Source of the DNA: Tetmemena sp. SeJ-2015
Taxonomy: Eukaryota; Ciliophora; Spirotrichea; Sporadotrichida; Oxytrichidae
Assembly: GCA_027382625.1 (NCBI GenBank)
Contig: JAJKFJ010022536.1
Location: 1-64,000, forward strand
Direction of reading: 5' to 3'
Length of the DNA: 64,000 bases
This document shows, piece by piece, positions 1 to 11,785 of this stretch (its first letter is position 1; each line of letters starts with the position of its first letter). A program made the position numbers and the translations under genes. Under the pieces are notes generated by a model. The model searched no databases, was not told the DNA's origin, and saw nothing but the letters and a program-made list of their open reading frames with translations.

Positions 1-164
1 GTATAAAAAACGTTAACTCTAAGTACCTCTACAGACATTCGAACTCTGGCATATGGAAAACTATAAAATTCAGGTAGGTGGATTAGGAAATTAAGAATTT
101 TTAAATTAAGAGATTCTTATTTTTTTTATCCATTATTCTTAACCACTATCCTGCATTCATATCC

Positions 165-1925
165 TTTCTATAAATAAATTCAATTCGAATATATTTTAAT
201 AATATACAGTCCATAAACGTCTTTACAGTTCTGGTGACTACATCCTGATAGGGTGATATCATGAAATAAATTCCAAACTGAGGAAACAAACCAGGTTTTA
301 CAGTTCCTCCATAAAAGCACCTTTAACGAGATCTGTATAGACGTAACTTGAACTCCCTATAAATGACCAGAACCAAGAGTCTAAAATATAAGATAATAAA
401 TCATAGTATAACATGTATGTCTTGTGCGATAACAGTATTCTCTTAAATCATTATGTCTTAAGCTGCCGCTAGCTCACTCGCCATCGAATAAATGTAAGTA
501 GAGTACAGCTATTTTATAGGAGACTTTTACATTTCAAATGCATCAAAGTAACTAAACAATTTATTCGCTTTAGATTTATTTTAACTTGTCATAATCATAA
601 CACTTGCTATAATTAAAAATAGCATCTCTATTAAATAACTAATTATAATTAATATTTATTATAGATAATTTTAACAGCAAATTTACCGATCTGAATAGAC
701 CTTTAGCAATTAAGTCTCCATAATTAGTCAAATTTTCATAGCGTAATCTTTTAATCTAAAAATAATTTCAGCAAGAGTCTGATTATCACAAGGAGTAACA
801 GCTAGAGCATACTAACTTGAATTTCCAGTCTAGGATCCATAGATGTCGACATTCATATCTTTCGGACAGATGTAAGCCTACAATCCCATATTTTCAATAA
901 CTTCAGTATTTCCTCCGAAGCGTGTGCTTAAAAATAATTTACTCTTTTTTCGTTATAATTAATTTGCTGTCACAATTTTCAGAATCGAAATAAGTATTTT
1001 TAGTCACCATTTATCCATTTGAGTCATAACTTACGAGAGCTTCAGCGATTTAGCAGGGAATTCAAAGTTATCTATTTTAATAATAGACAAAATTAGAATA
1101 ATTTATTTGTTTATGTCGTAGTATCTGAGAATGTTTGATAAAATAGGTTCGGAGTCGTCGACGCCATACAGCATGAAAGTTACTGCAACATCGAAGGTCT
1201 GGAGATTTAAGTTTATTTTAGTAGTACCGGCATTGTGTATGCTTAATTTTTTCTCTCCTGCCTATCCGCGCCTGAATAGCATTGGATGTTGGGTTTTCTG
1301 TGGTGACCTATGGGAAATGCCGGTGGCTTTCAGGTGACATCAATGAGCTAGATTGGCAGACCACGTATAGATGATCCTCCTCCATCTCTATAAAGGGAGG
1401 TATGAGTTCATCACTATCAACTGACGATGGGCCTTTTTCTCGCGGTGACGTCGGACAACACGTGATCTATCAGTGAGTTTATTCGCATGTTTTATACGAA
1501 GATATATAGAGACTAACTCTTTAGCTTTTACTTTTATATTAATTAAGCTACAGTTTTAAAAAGATAGATCAGAAACTCATATCGAAAATAAGGCTAGTTT
1601 TTACTGATGTATCTCCATTATCAATATAAAAAGAGCAATTAAAAGTCTTTAAATTCGGGAAGATCATATATGGTATTTTTATTTAGACAGCAATAGAAAT
1701 ATTGGAAAGTAAAGGCTTTTATCCCACAAATCTATTGAAGTTCAAAATTTATTATAATTCTAATTATACTATCAATTAAAATGAATTGAATTTATCAGTG
1801 ACAGGTGAATCATCTTTAAATATAATAATTATAGGAGCTCCATACATATCCATTTCTCTAATCAAAGCAGTGAAAAATTGATTTGGATTAATCAAAGACT
1901 TTGCTCTTTTCTTGAATCGCAAAAA
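165..1925 (-). pseudogene. Broken two-TM membrane protein gene, copy 1
   Basis: Read on the minus strand with TAA/TAG as Gln, pieces of one membrane protein appear in order. They are an N-terminal block at about 1838-1918 (REMDMYGAPI), an extracellular block at 1030-1230 (TFDVAVTFMLYG, SNILRYYDINKQ), a block at 770-1000 (SYDSNGQMVTKN, then CPKDMNVDIYGSQTGN) and a C-terminal block at 190-560 (ANKLFSYFDAFEMQ, then SWFWSFIGSSSYVYTDL). The same architecture occurs in the intact gene at 23612-25636. Non-coding AT-rich gaps between blocks behave as IESs: in both copies removing about 22 nt between TAT repeats near 378-418 restores the frame before SWFWSF. One base is missing near 315 relative to copy 2, and about 400 bp of unrelated DNA lies near 1235-1640. 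Probably a non-functional germline copy, though a sequencing indel cannot be excluded. Confidence 0.6.
1235..1640. other. GC-richer insertion in copy 1
   Basis: This stretch has no counterpart in block B and is visibly GC-richer than its surroundings, with several CG dinucleotides. It interrupts the membrane protein between its TM region and first extracellular block. I see no recognisable protein or terminal repeats, so its origin is open. Confidence 0.4.
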
Positions 1926-2442
1926 TAAATATTATTCGCATAGTTTGTTATATGAGTGATATTTAATTTTCCAAAGTGAATTATGCTATGATTTTATATG
2001 TTCGTATTATTTATACTTAGAGTTCGAAATCACCAATAAAAATTATTTATTTAATTTTAGAAAAATAGTTTAATAAATAGGAGACAATAATTTAGTAAAA
2101 ATATATTTTAAATTTAAAAAGAAATAGTATTTTTCAAACTTATTCCTAGAAAATAAAATAATTCCATGTTACATCATAAGGAATGAGAAGCTCCTTCTAA
2201 TCTTGAAATATTAAATAACTAGTTTTTATGCTTTAGTTAATTTAAATGTTAATGTTTTAACTTCTCGAGCTTATAATATTTTACTAAGAAGCCTCTGGAC
2301 TTCTTAGTATCCCATAAAATTTTACTCCTATAATATTTGAAGTGAAAGGGGGGGGGGTGAGGACGGAAGTGCACCTTGCCCCTTGGCCAATATGTGCGAT
2401 TTTGTCTCTAAAAATTGAGGAGGTTCACTTCTGTCTTTCCCA
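1926..2442. other. AT-rich spacer with a 9-bp hairpin
   Basis: No coding signal. A perfect inverted repeat, ACTAAGAAG at 2283-2291 and CTTCTTAGT at 2300-2308 with an 8-nt loop, lies here, followed by a G10 tract at about 2348-2357. Confidence 0.5.
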
Positions 2443-2676
2443 TCAATATTTTTTTAAAATGTTAGATTTAATATCTATAATTTTACGGGCAGTTCCATAT
2501 GCTATAATAATTTGCTGTATGACTTTAGATGATGATACTTTTTGAAAATGTTGGATTAAATTGAGACAAAATAAATTCTCTATATAGATAGGATTTTGAG
2601 AAAATAACTTGCTTATTGTTACTACAAGATCATTAGGACTTTTACCATGTAAAATTTTCATTATAAATATAAGCAA
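2443..2676 (-). pseudogene. Fragment of an unknown protein (also at 17190-17330)
   Basis: A 77-codon minus-strand frame contains KILHGKSPNDLVVTISKLFS and, further on, KVIQQIIIAYGTARKIID. The first half is recognisably related to the frame at 17190-17330 (KFLHGQWKSQNDLMVTIGKL), so the similarity is conserved at protein level and not only as DNA. The piece has no clear start and no family I recognise. It is probably one MDS or a decayed remnant of a duplicated gene. Confidence 0.4.
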
Positions 2677-3779
2677 TTACTGAAACACATCTTAAAGATT
2701 TATTTTAATTCAAATCATTCAAATTAAATTATAAAATTATACAATAAATTAATTTCCATATAGTAGCTAATCCATAATCCATTATATTTTTAAGGTTTAA
2801 TTTTATCTAAAATTTATTATGTCATTTTCCTTTCAATATTTTCGAGAAACTATTTAATCTAAAAAATTATTTATTATAATATTTACTATATTAAACTAAT
2901 TATGTGTAGTTTTAATATTATTTTACAATTACCACATTCATTCATATTAATTAAAGTTTTGATTCTTTGGAAGATCTGTCAATTATTCTCAGCAATATTA
3001 ATTATAGATTCAAAGCTACGAGCCGCTATAAATCTATATTTTTATCAATTTTAGGTATTTATCCACCTATCTTAATCGATCATTTTAATCTTCATAACTC
3101 CTTTTTGAAACTGATCTCACTATATGATTATATATCAAAATTAATTATTGGTGGAATGCTTATTTAAGCATTAATTATTAACATGTGAATTTACTAAAGA
3201 TATAATATTAAACTTTGTATTTTATAATGCTTTTAAAAGTTTTGGAATATTCAATAAACATAAAATAGCAAACGAATTAAATTATAAATTCCTTTGATTG
3301 AGATTCAAACTTAAACCTTAGATAATCAACAAAATTTTGCCAATTTATCTTATTACTAAAAATTATTAGAAGAGAATCAAAGAGCTATTTTTTTATTTTA
3401 GGTTGATTCCTTGATACTATATCTGATAAAGGAAATTCAATCAAGAAAGACGAAAAAAAGTGATAAGTATAAATACTAAAGAATCTGAATTATTTTAATA
3501 AAAAATACTTAAATTGTTTAGTCTCGAGTAAAACCATTCTTAAAGGATTGAATATTAAATTTCTAGTTGAAAAGACTAATAGTAAGGTTTAAATATTGAT
3601 GGAAACTCTGTTTTATTTGTAAAAAATAAAAGAATGTCCCATTTATTTCGAAGGAGAAGGCTTCTCTTCATGTGGAAGCTACTAAAAATAAACATCATCA
3701 TATTAATATGAAGTATAATAGATCTTAAAGTTGCTTGAACATGTGCGAATCAAAGACGCATAATATGATAAGAAAGTGA
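2677..3779. other. AT-rich spacer, right part of block A
   Basis: Mostly A/T with no sustained frame. The last 300 bp match block B. The end contains a weakly recognisable remnant of the C-terminus of the secreted protein gene encoded at 18812-19555. Confidence 0.5.
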
Positions 3780-4564
3780 AAATAAATTGTGTCTAGAATT
3801 AATTTCACTTTATTAATCAACATAATAGAAGCAAACGCGAAAATTACTCAAAATAACTACATAATGATCCATACTATCTCAGTTTTCATTTTGACTCTAA
3901 GGTATGGATGTAGTCACCTTATCAGTAGTAATAGCCAGTTTCAACATCAACTCCATCGCAAAAATTTGAGAGTGCCACACGCGCCTATACTCTCGCATTT
4001 GAAATTGCTTGCAGATGAGAAAAGTTAGGAGTTGCAGCTGTTCTCCCACATCGCACTTCTAAGTTTCGTGGACATCAATTTATTATTTGATTGATCCTCA
4101 ACTCTTCGCCACTTAAGCGCACTTCAGTTTTGAGTAGCGCGCGAAGATCTTTTTCATTAGATAGTTTCCTTATCTCAAGATCTCTTCGTAGTAGACTGTA
4201 GCAACATCTATCGTTGAAATGGCATAACGTACAAATTGTGAATCGAGTGAGGCGCGTTATAGACTTCACTAAGCCACATTTTTATTATAATAATCTGAAA
4301 TATATTTACCTGCTCAGGTGTGAGAGGGATAGCGTGAAAGTTTGTATGTGCTGACGAAGCTGTTGTTCACACACAACACCTTCATGAAAGAAGAGTTGGT
4401 ACAAGAGCACGATAACATAGAAAGTTTACGAGTCGAAAGTAAATATAACTAAAGTGCGTTACTTGCCGTAATCAGAAGACTCAGGCTTAGAAGCTTATGT
4501 CATTCATCTTCGCTCTTCAAGCGAGAGCAGTATGTTGCGTCCTTAAGAAGCTCAGAGAGAAGAT
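3780..4564. other. Start of GC-richer mobile-element region
   Basis: Base composition changes abruptly near 3780-4000 to a CG-containing, GC-richer sequence. Several frames stay open for 60-80 codons when TAA/TAG are read as Gln, but none resembles a known protein. By position it may be the decayed upstream part of the transposase gene that becomes recognisable at 4577. Confidence 0.35.
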
Positions 4565-4790
4565 CACAGACGGTAGATCGTTCTACTCGTTGACAACCTC
4601 AGCGTACACAAGACAAAGGAAGCGAAGAAGCCATACGCTGAGTTGAATATCACTCCTGTTTTTAATGTTCCATACTCGCCAGAAATCAACGGCTTTGAGC
4701 TTTTTCTGGAACTTAGATTAGTACAGTAGCAAGGACGCCAAAGAAGAACCTTCGTTCTGGCAACTTGTTTGAGAGTTGTTCCTTGTTAGG
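4565..4790 (+). pseudogene. D,D34E transposase fragment (TBE/Tc1-mariner type)
   Basis: The frame from about 4577 reads VLLVDNLSVHKTKEAKK and continues to FNVPYSPEINGFE. The Asp at 4592-4594 and the Glu at 4697-4699 are separated by exactly 34 residues, the D,D34E spacing of Tc1/mariner transposases. The VPYSPE-N motif before the Glu is the family signature (PPYSPDLNPIE-like). After GFE the reading shifts by one base and continues as FFWNLDQYSSKDAKEEPSFW. Hypotrich germlines carry thousands of TBE transposons whose 42-kDa transposase has this fold, so TBE is the likeliest source. The frameshift, an in-frame TGA after WQLV and the lack of a recognisable N-terminal part indicate a relic. Confidence 0.75.
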
Positions 4791-5694
4791 AAGGAATAGA
4801 GCAACCTCCGGATCTCCCATCGCATCGTCATACATATTAGTGACTAACTAAGATCTCAGAATAGTTTTGGATCTCCATCATGTTGACAGATTGTTGTTTT
4901 GAGAGCTTTCTTCTCATCCAGCTAGAATTGCTTTGAGGAACGAGATTCCTTTGTTCCATACATTGGTAGGAAGGACAAACAACTCAGATTATTGTTACTT
5001 CCAAATGAGAGCTTCTTTACTTTCTAAGTGAGGTAACTTGTAGTAGGTTCCTTGGCTTCCGGAACCTGTTTGCTCAACTCTTGCGCTTCCACTCTTAATG
5101 CTTAACATTCAAGTTTTCCACCATCCTTGCTCGAGTACTCGTTGTTCTATTTGGAAAATCAAAGTTATTATTATTGATCTAGAACCCCAAACGAAGCTAA
5201 AGTCTTACTATTAAATAGTGAGATCCTATAGGATGACAAGCTGAAAATGATAGAGCTAAAGAACTAAGCGATCAGGTGCAAGTTGTGAAGATGGAGCTCT
5301 TTTTAATATGTGGTGGCTCCATTAAAATTATACTAATTATAAATGAAAATTAATTTAGTAAGCAATACTAAAGTTGCTGCACTTAATTAGTAGCTGTTCA
5401 ATCGCGTTGCAAGAAATTAGTAGCAGCTATTTTTTAAGCCTTTCGTGACGTCGAACATTACTAACATGGTTGCCACGAATTAGTAGCACTATAACTGCGT
5501 TTTTGAACTTAAATTCGTAGCAAATCAAGCAGAATAAGAGATAATATGGAGATATCTAATAATAATAAGAATGATGAAGAACATCAATAACCGACATCTT
5601 TTGCACTCTGATGTTCTCGTGAGTGCTCTGCACCTAAGCAACAGCTACATAATAAAAAGTGGCGGGCTCTTCATAATTAAAATTTGAATTTAAG
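4791..5694. other. Unassigned GC-richer stretch
   Basis: Continues the composition of the transposase relic, with no frame I can assign. A small internal run around 5360-5520 repeats an AATTAGTAGC-like phrase four times at irregular spacing. No terminal inverted repeat was found that would close the element. Confidence 0.3.
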
Positions 5695-6092
5695 ATGGCA
5701 ACAACCTAGCTAAGAGACAAGTACACCCTAAGCAAACACAAGCTAAACTAAGTTGTTCGGAAAACATGCAAACCAAAAATAAGATTGCTGTCGCTTGCCA
5801 ACTAAGTGCAAGGAGGAGCGTCTCGTTCGAACTTGAAGCTTCTGGAGCAAGAGATCTCTGTCTTTAAATTGTTCAAGGCACCCAAGTAGTTTGATAAAAG
5901 TCAGTGTCGGTCGTTATTTAACTATCAGCGCGTCACCTGAATGCTCCTCTGTTGCTGATGGCCCAGAGAATCAATGAGGAGAAGAAACTTTTTGAATGCG
6001 AGTAATGTCACGACAGAACGAAGTTCGAATATCCTCAGAGCCTCAAGCGCACATCAAGGAAGTCCACTCAGACAAACCTAAGATTTATATGA
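5695..6092 (+). pseudogene. Two-frame relic with a CxxC motif
   Basis: From ATG 5695 an 82-codon frame runs to a TGA at 5938 and ends SQCRSLFNYQRVT. Shifting one base, the next frame (5940-6092) continues as LLLMAQRINEEKKLFECEQC, then HDRTKFEYPQSLKRTSRKS. The smooth continuation suggests one coding region with a single indel. ECEQCH could belong to a zinc-binding site. I do not recognise the family; an accessory ORF of the neighbouring transposon is a reasonable guess from position only. Confidence 0.4.
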
Positions 6093-6628
6093 AGCATTAG
6101 AAAGTGGACGGTCGGCTGTCCTTGACACTTGAGTGAGAGCAGACATTTTTTCACTCTGCTTTCCTTCAAGAAACACATGGAGAAGCAAGCACATGGCTAA
6201 GTTCGTAATTGAGGATAAAAGAACTTTAAAGATGGTGCCAGTAAGAGGCAAGCACGATACTTGACAAGGTTCAACAAAGAGGAAGCAAGAGGAGAAAGAT
6301 CGGAAGATAGAGTTCATGAATCAGAAGCCTTGGATATCGTAGTCAGGTTAAAATTTCTAGCTAGCATCAAAGCAAGACTCAATGTCTTGAGAGATTGTAA
6401 CTTGAGAGGAGATGGTTTCAAAAAGTTACCGTCACCTCTGCTTGATGGAAGCGAAGAGAACCCTCATACAGAAGAGTATGGCATTTCAAGATCTTCTACG
6501 ATACTTGTAGAAGAATAGGTATGGTTTTGAGTTCGTCGACTACTGACAATGTGTTGAGATGCGATGGGGATCTATATATTGTAGAACGTTTTTCTTTCAT
6601 ATCTTGCTGGTGTTTCTTTATCTGATCC
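6093..6628. other. Decayed coding-like stretch between relics
   Basis: Short frames such as KFVIEDKRTLKMVPVRGKHD (near 6205-6265) and KIEFMNQKPWISQ look protein-like but are interrupted by TGA and frameshifts. No family assigned. Confidence 0.3.
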
Positions 6629-7204
6629 ATGATTATCTACTTTCGCTCACATATCGCCTTCCCTAATGGGAGATCAAACACTAAGAGATATTTTCAGGGC
6701 CACGATGTGCACAACCAAGTACTAGCTTCTGCTATTCTACTGACCTCGTTAGAGGAAGTTGACTTAGAGTTGCTGGTTGGATTCGTGCACAATCTCAAGC
6801 CAGAGAAACAATTCATGATGAAAACTGTTGAATACCAGTCAGAGGCAACTGTATAAGATATTTTCACAAGCAGTTGTACAGAAGAGAACATTGAGACGCA
6901 TCGGTGCAAGGAACTGCAGGCTACTTCCATAGAGACAGACTTGGCTAACAGTTCAGTGCAGTGGACATTTGTTCTATAGTTGCATTTATTCTTGAATGCG
7001 TAAATACATAAAACCAGAGGAAATATCTAACAGTGTGGAAAGTTGAAGATGATGCAATATAATTAGCAACAAGACATTGTAAGATAGAAAGGTATCAGAC
7101 CTTTGAAAAAGTTAGTAACAAAGTAATAATCAAGACCTATGAAACCTAACACTCAGTTATCTGGGATAGAGGAAGCACTTAAAGGTATAAAATCCAGAAT
7201 ATGA
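6629..7204 (+). CDS. Hypothetical 191-aa protein in transposon-rich region
   Basis: With TAA/TAG as Gln a single uninterrupted frame runs from ATG 6629 to TGA 7202. An in-frame TGA lies two codons upstream, so the start is well bounded. The N-terminus begins MIIYFRSHIAFPNGRS, the middle contains acidic and Cys/His residues (SCTEENIETHRCKE), and the C-terminus is basic and Gln-rich. The predicted mass is near 22 kDa. TBE transposons carry a 22-kDa ORF beside the transposase, and this frame has the right size and neighbourhood, but I cannot confirm homology from the sequence. Confidence 0.5.
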
Positions 7205-8509
7205 GACAGACGTGAAGGTCACCTTTTCCTTAGAGATTAGGAGTATTGCTGTTTTAGTGGTTATGAATATTTAGCAGATTGATAAGTTTAATAAAGAACT
7301 TTTTATACACCGCTATTTCTCTATTTCTTATCATAATGGTGAGTTTTTCTTGTCATAAAAGCCTCAATTGAATTTAATTCTTCAAATATTTCATTATTTT
7401 ATATTACAAAATTTTAATCCATAATAAAAAGAATAATGCTGTAATTTTCTTTCAAAACTTCTTAGGGGCTAATATATAGTGTATTATTTATTTCCCAAAA
7501 ATGATGAAATGTTTTTTAGAATTCACTTGAAGCTGATATGTCAATATTTTAGAATAGCTTAAATGATTTTTTTCTCTTAGGAATATCTGATCTTTTACAT
7601 ACAAACATATGACTAAAATTTGAGGTTTTATATCTGAAAATGTTTATTTTATCTGGAAAAATTGGATTTTGGAAAAAATATCCTATAAAATTAATTTTTA
7701 ATTAAACAATTCGTGATAAAATTTTACTATCCATGAAAGCCCAAAACTATTTTAAATTTTTCCTTTAATCTTCTGTTTATTCAAACAAAATTAAAATCCG
7801 TGATAAGATAAAAATAAATTTCTTTATCATTATAAAATTTCAATGGGGTTCTTTACCTTCTAGCTACAAATATTTAAATCAGATTAGAATTTCTTGTTCT
7901 TTTTGCTGTTCTTTATAATCTATCTTTTCTTTTGAGATTTCTTATTAGTCTGACTATTTTAAATTTGATCTTCATGGATATAAAATGTGTTTGAGTTAAA
8001 ATTTTGAGAATCGCGAGCAGATTATTTAACGACTTCACCTGCTCCTTTTTTATAAGAAATTCTACTCAAAAGATTTTAATCCAAAATCAATTCTTCAGCA
8101 AGACGATAAAATATAATAGTCTAAGAGCTCACTTTCTGCAAAATTTGCTAATAGACTAAAATGATTTTTTATAGGAGTTAGATTCTTAATAAATTATATT
8201 AAATTACAGACGCTTTTAATACTGTACCAATTTATTACTGCATCCAAAAATAGAGTTAGAAACCTTCTATCCTAATCACACACATTCCAAAATAGCGTTT
8301 ATTTTTGGCTTATAGCAAGTGCCAACAATATTATCGTCTAAAGGTGCTGAAAAATTGATTCGTGGCGATTTGATGAAGAGACTCCTTCCCAGAAACTGCT
8401 CTTCTCATCAGTTAGGGCTTTGAACGAAAGAGCTCACCTATTAATCTTTTAGTCCTGTCACTTCTTCACTATCGCTGCAACTTCCCACTTCTCTCAACCT
8501 TTGGATTGA
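7205..8509. other. AT-rich spacer
   Basis: Typical AT-rich germline DNA from 7250 to about 8270, becoming GC-richer toward the next frame. No gene or repeat recognised. Confidence 0.5.
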
Positions 8510-8929
8510 GGAAGATTGCCTCTTCAATGGCTGAAATGCTGTATTGAAGGCAAATTCTATCGTTTTAAGATATTATCATAGCGTAACTAGGTGGAAAAGG
8601 GTCGTCTTCTGGTCAACTAAGATGAGTATTAACGCATGTCAGTCTTCGAAGTGGAGTGGATATGGCAAATTTAAGATATTACAGATACCCAGCAAGAGGA
8701 GCTAATCTATCACCGTTATCGCGAAATCAATAGACTATTCTTCTCAAAGATAATATCAGGCAGTCTCTCACTTTAAACTACTTTCTTACAAAGCAAATTC
8801 TAAAAAAACATTTTTGTTCTAATTCATATCTTGTCTTTCATCAAGAGCCTAAAGGTGTTCAAGGTCTTTCCTGTCAACTTTTCTACTGATTTTTTTCCCA
8901 CCATACTACTAAGCTCTCAACCCTCTTGA
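8510..8929 (+). CDS. Hypothetical protein, 140-codon open frame
   Basis: A frame free of TGA runs from 8510 to TGA 8927. The first ATG is at 8636 (MSVFEVEWIWQIQDITDTQQ), giving 97 aa, but the frame is open upstream (LQWLKCCIEGKFYRFKILS), so the real start may be earlier or in another segment. The C-terminal half is hydrophobic. Composition matches the surrounding relic region. No family recognised. Confidence 0.35.
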
Positions 8930-9029
8930 GCGCCTCAGGACGATATTTAAAATAGATTTCGTAGTTAATACCTTTGTGTGTTGTTACAAAAAATGGAGTA
9001 CAGTGCGATAAACTACAGTGAGGATAGAC

Positions 9030-10800
9030 ATGAGTTTATTTTTTGATGATTCAAGCAAGACTAAGGAGATGGAGTACTCTAGGCACATGATAGACTAGGG
9101 GGCGCAAAACCAAGTGAGGATTGATTTAGTGTTGAGTGAGCTGCGAGCATGGAATAATGCGGTAGCCAGCAATTTAAGGGCATGGCAGGATACATTCCAG
9201 AACTTGTTCAAGTAGGAAATCCGAAGAAGGAAACGCTTATGAGAAGTTGAGAAAGCAGGAGGAGGAGGAGGGCAGCCTCAACAGAGTAGAGAGAGGTGTC
9301 AGAATATATGCGAAGAAGATTGAGAGGTTACTTGATCAGTGAGAGAAATTGCTTCTAAGTCGTGCGCAGAAGATAAAGGCAAACTAAAAGAATTTTCCCC
9401 CAAAACCCCGGAATGATGAGAAAGGGATTGAGAGAAATTAGAATATATTTCCCAAATTAATACCTGTGCGCAAAAACTCTATCGGACAAGAAGACCATAA
9501 TTCGACAATTTAAAAATTGGAGGTGGTTTGCCTTGCGAAGGGAGTATGAGGAAGCGTAGTCTAAAAGGTCATCGCTAGTAATCACTCAAAGAGGAGTGAT
9601 TCAATGGAGGTGAGAAACGAGATTAAGCAGACACAAGGGAAGTAAACCATGTTTGGCCAGTCAATAGACATTGGTAGAAATGACAAAGTGGAAGCACAAG
9701 TCAAAGTGGATGAGGAGACAGCAGTGATCAAAGAAAGAAGCTACTAAGACCATGAGGACACCGGAGGTGTACCCGGGATACAAACCGCCTACTTCATAGT
9801 AGGCGGCATCCATCCACAAAAAAACTGTAGAAATGATGGAGGAAGCCATGAAGGAAAAGGAAAGGAAGGTGAAGTTAAATGTGACTTCACACCAATAAGC
9901 AGAGTTTCATCATCCCAAAGAAGAAGATCAAAATGGACCTAACCCCAACCATTCAAGATACCCTAGGTAATCAAGGCAATCGATCTATAGATTCAGGAGT
10001 CAAGACTGAGAGGATATCAGAAATATCAAGTTTAAAATCCAAGGAATTAGGAACGCAATACATGAAAGACTAAGAGCTCTATGAGTCAGACTACTTATCT
10101 AAACAAGAGGAGAGAGAACAAAGAATCAAGATTTTAGGACTGGAGGGAAAAATCAGTTTGATAGAAGTGTACTTAGGACAAGTGGGCCCACAGGACTACA
10201 CTAACGAGGAACTTGGGAACAGCATGAGGGAACACTAGGAAGAGGAGAGCTTCAAAAGAAAGAAAGATCAAAAGCTTGAGAAGGAAGTGTATTCTAAGGA
10301 AAAGCACCTGAACAAGAATGTGTACCAGACTGAAGGGAGAGTAGGAAAGTTTCAGTATGAGGATAGGAGACCATAGTACTAGCTGGAGTATCATAATGTG
10401 TTATAGAGCGGAGGCTACTTATATCTACAGTACGTTAGCTATCAGTACACTTCACCAGATTTCAGCAAGAAGGCACCAGTGAGGACACCACCCAATTGTG
10501 GCAATCAATACTCACCTACACCTGTATGTTTCGACATTGGAGAATAGTAACTGACGAATCAAAGAAACCCATTCAACAAAAACAGCGGCTTCAATGACTT
10601 CAATGACTACTCCTGAGGTTGCGGAAAAGTCCAGACAAAATACCATGTGTCGGGCCATGAGCCGGAAGGCAAATCCCCAGGGCGATCAGTCTTGAGAAGT
10701 ATGAGAAACCGAAATATTCAGCAGAGCAACCCCAATTCTCAACCTGAAATGAGCAATGATGATGAGGAGGAAGAGCTAAAGCTAGAATCCTGTGCGCTTT
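9030..10800 (+). pseudogene. Long Glu/Gln/Lys-rich coiled-coil protein, degraded
   Basis: A strong coding signal in the ciliate code spans this region. It starts at ATG 9030 (MSLFFDDSSKTKEMEYSRHM), runs 71 codons, then shifts frame into a charged helical stretch (VERGVRIYAKKIERLLDQ). The best block is 9933-10616: 227 codons from MDLTPTIQDTLGNQGN to FNKNSGFNDFNDYS, then TGA, after which the same frame continues to the acidic end SNDDEEEELKLES near 10793. At least two frameshifts and two in-frame TGAs (after LLDQ and NDYS) indicate decay. TBE transposons encode an unplaced 57-kDa protein; size, charge and the neighbouring transposase make this a candidate, but that is inference. No enzymatic motif was seen. 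Confidence 0.6.
9785..9806. other. GC-rich hairpin
   Basis: CCGCCTAC at 9785-9792 and GTAGGCGG at 9799-9806 form an 8-bp perfect stem with a 6-nt loop, unusually GC-rich for this window. It lies inside the coiled-coil relic. Confidence 0.7.
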
Positions 10801-11785
10801 ATATCCTATTTATGGAGGTATAAGGATATAATACAAATTATCTGTTTTATTTTCCCAGCAACCCTTCTCGAACTTAGATTAAGTTATGCTATTTATGGAC
10901 TTTGATTAAATTTTACTACTCCTTATTTGAATTAGATATTGTACTATAACTCTTTAATTGATTTTCCCAAAACTACTTCCTTCTCTAGCTTTCCAAGCTT
11001 TTTGGATTACGAAAGTAACTTAAAAATATTTTAAAATGAAATTCTGCTTCTTATTATCTTTTATTTGAGCAATCTGATCTATTTTTGGGATATTGATGTT
11101 TATGATTTAAAAATAAAGCATGATTTTATCTTTTGTGAAAGCTAATAGCATTTTTTATCTCTCTTTCAAAAGCAGATCCACGAGAACTCTTCCATAAAAA
11201 ATCATAAAATATATTTATATATTTATCTTGAGTCGCTCAGAGTCTTCAAAACATTACTCTATTAATTATAAATATAACATTAACAATATCGAGTTATTCA
11301 TTTATCATCTCCTCAGACTTATTGAAGTTTTAAACTCGATATAAATTAATCAAATTAAATTTTTTTTTACAATAGAAATGAGATAATCCTATATAATATC
11401 ATTTTCAGATGGTCTTTTAAATCGCTTGAAATAGCAAGGCAAAAAATACTTCAGCTTATTGAGAGCGAGATTAAATCTAGCTTTTTCTCTTGATGATATT
11501 TCTTATATAAGTTTTTTTGAGGTGACATCATTTTGATTATGTGTTGCGATTTAAATTAAAATCGGTGATTGGTTAATATGAATTTAATGGAAAATAGAAG
11601 GTTCTTGGAGAAGATCGACCTCAATTCTTAATAAACGAATTACAATACGATTTATCTTGAAATATTTTTCTAAATGGTTGTTGTGGAATAGGGTAGCAGC
11701 TGCAAAACGAGTAAAATAAATTTAATAACAGCCTCCCCCATCCCTTAAAGATTAATTAACTGCCCTTTCCTTCCTTAAAAATAAT
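10801..11785. other. AT-rich spacer
   Basis: Composition returns to AT-rich with no sustained frame. Confidence 0.5.

Larger units (their letters stand above)
165..3760. repeat. Segmental duplication, block A (partner 14985-18840)
   Basis: Long stretches match the second block in the same order and orientation: 165-960 with 14985-15800, 1100-1225 with 15900-16020, 1835-2090 with 16260-16540, 2540-2670 with 17200-17320 and 3420-3740 with 18560-18860. Identity is very high in the membrane-protein portion and falls off between matched segments, with unique insertions in each block. The right end of block A includes a degraded counterpart of the 3' end of the secreted protein gene at 18812. The blocks are separated by the mobile-element-rich region. 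Confidence 0.7.

Noticed and set aside
1131..1337. ATG-initiated plus-strand frame of 68 codons
   Set aside because: It overlaps the minus-strand membrane-protein block, which is conserved with block B. The plus-strand frame has no such support.
2348..2357. A second end of the G-run inverted-repeat element found at 19879
   Set aside because: The G10 run is followed by TGAGGACGG, not CCTTTCCTCGTCA, and there is no partner end.
9399..9410. Macronuclear telomere
   Set aside because: Only one and a half C4A4 units inside a continuing reading frame, with no chromosome end.
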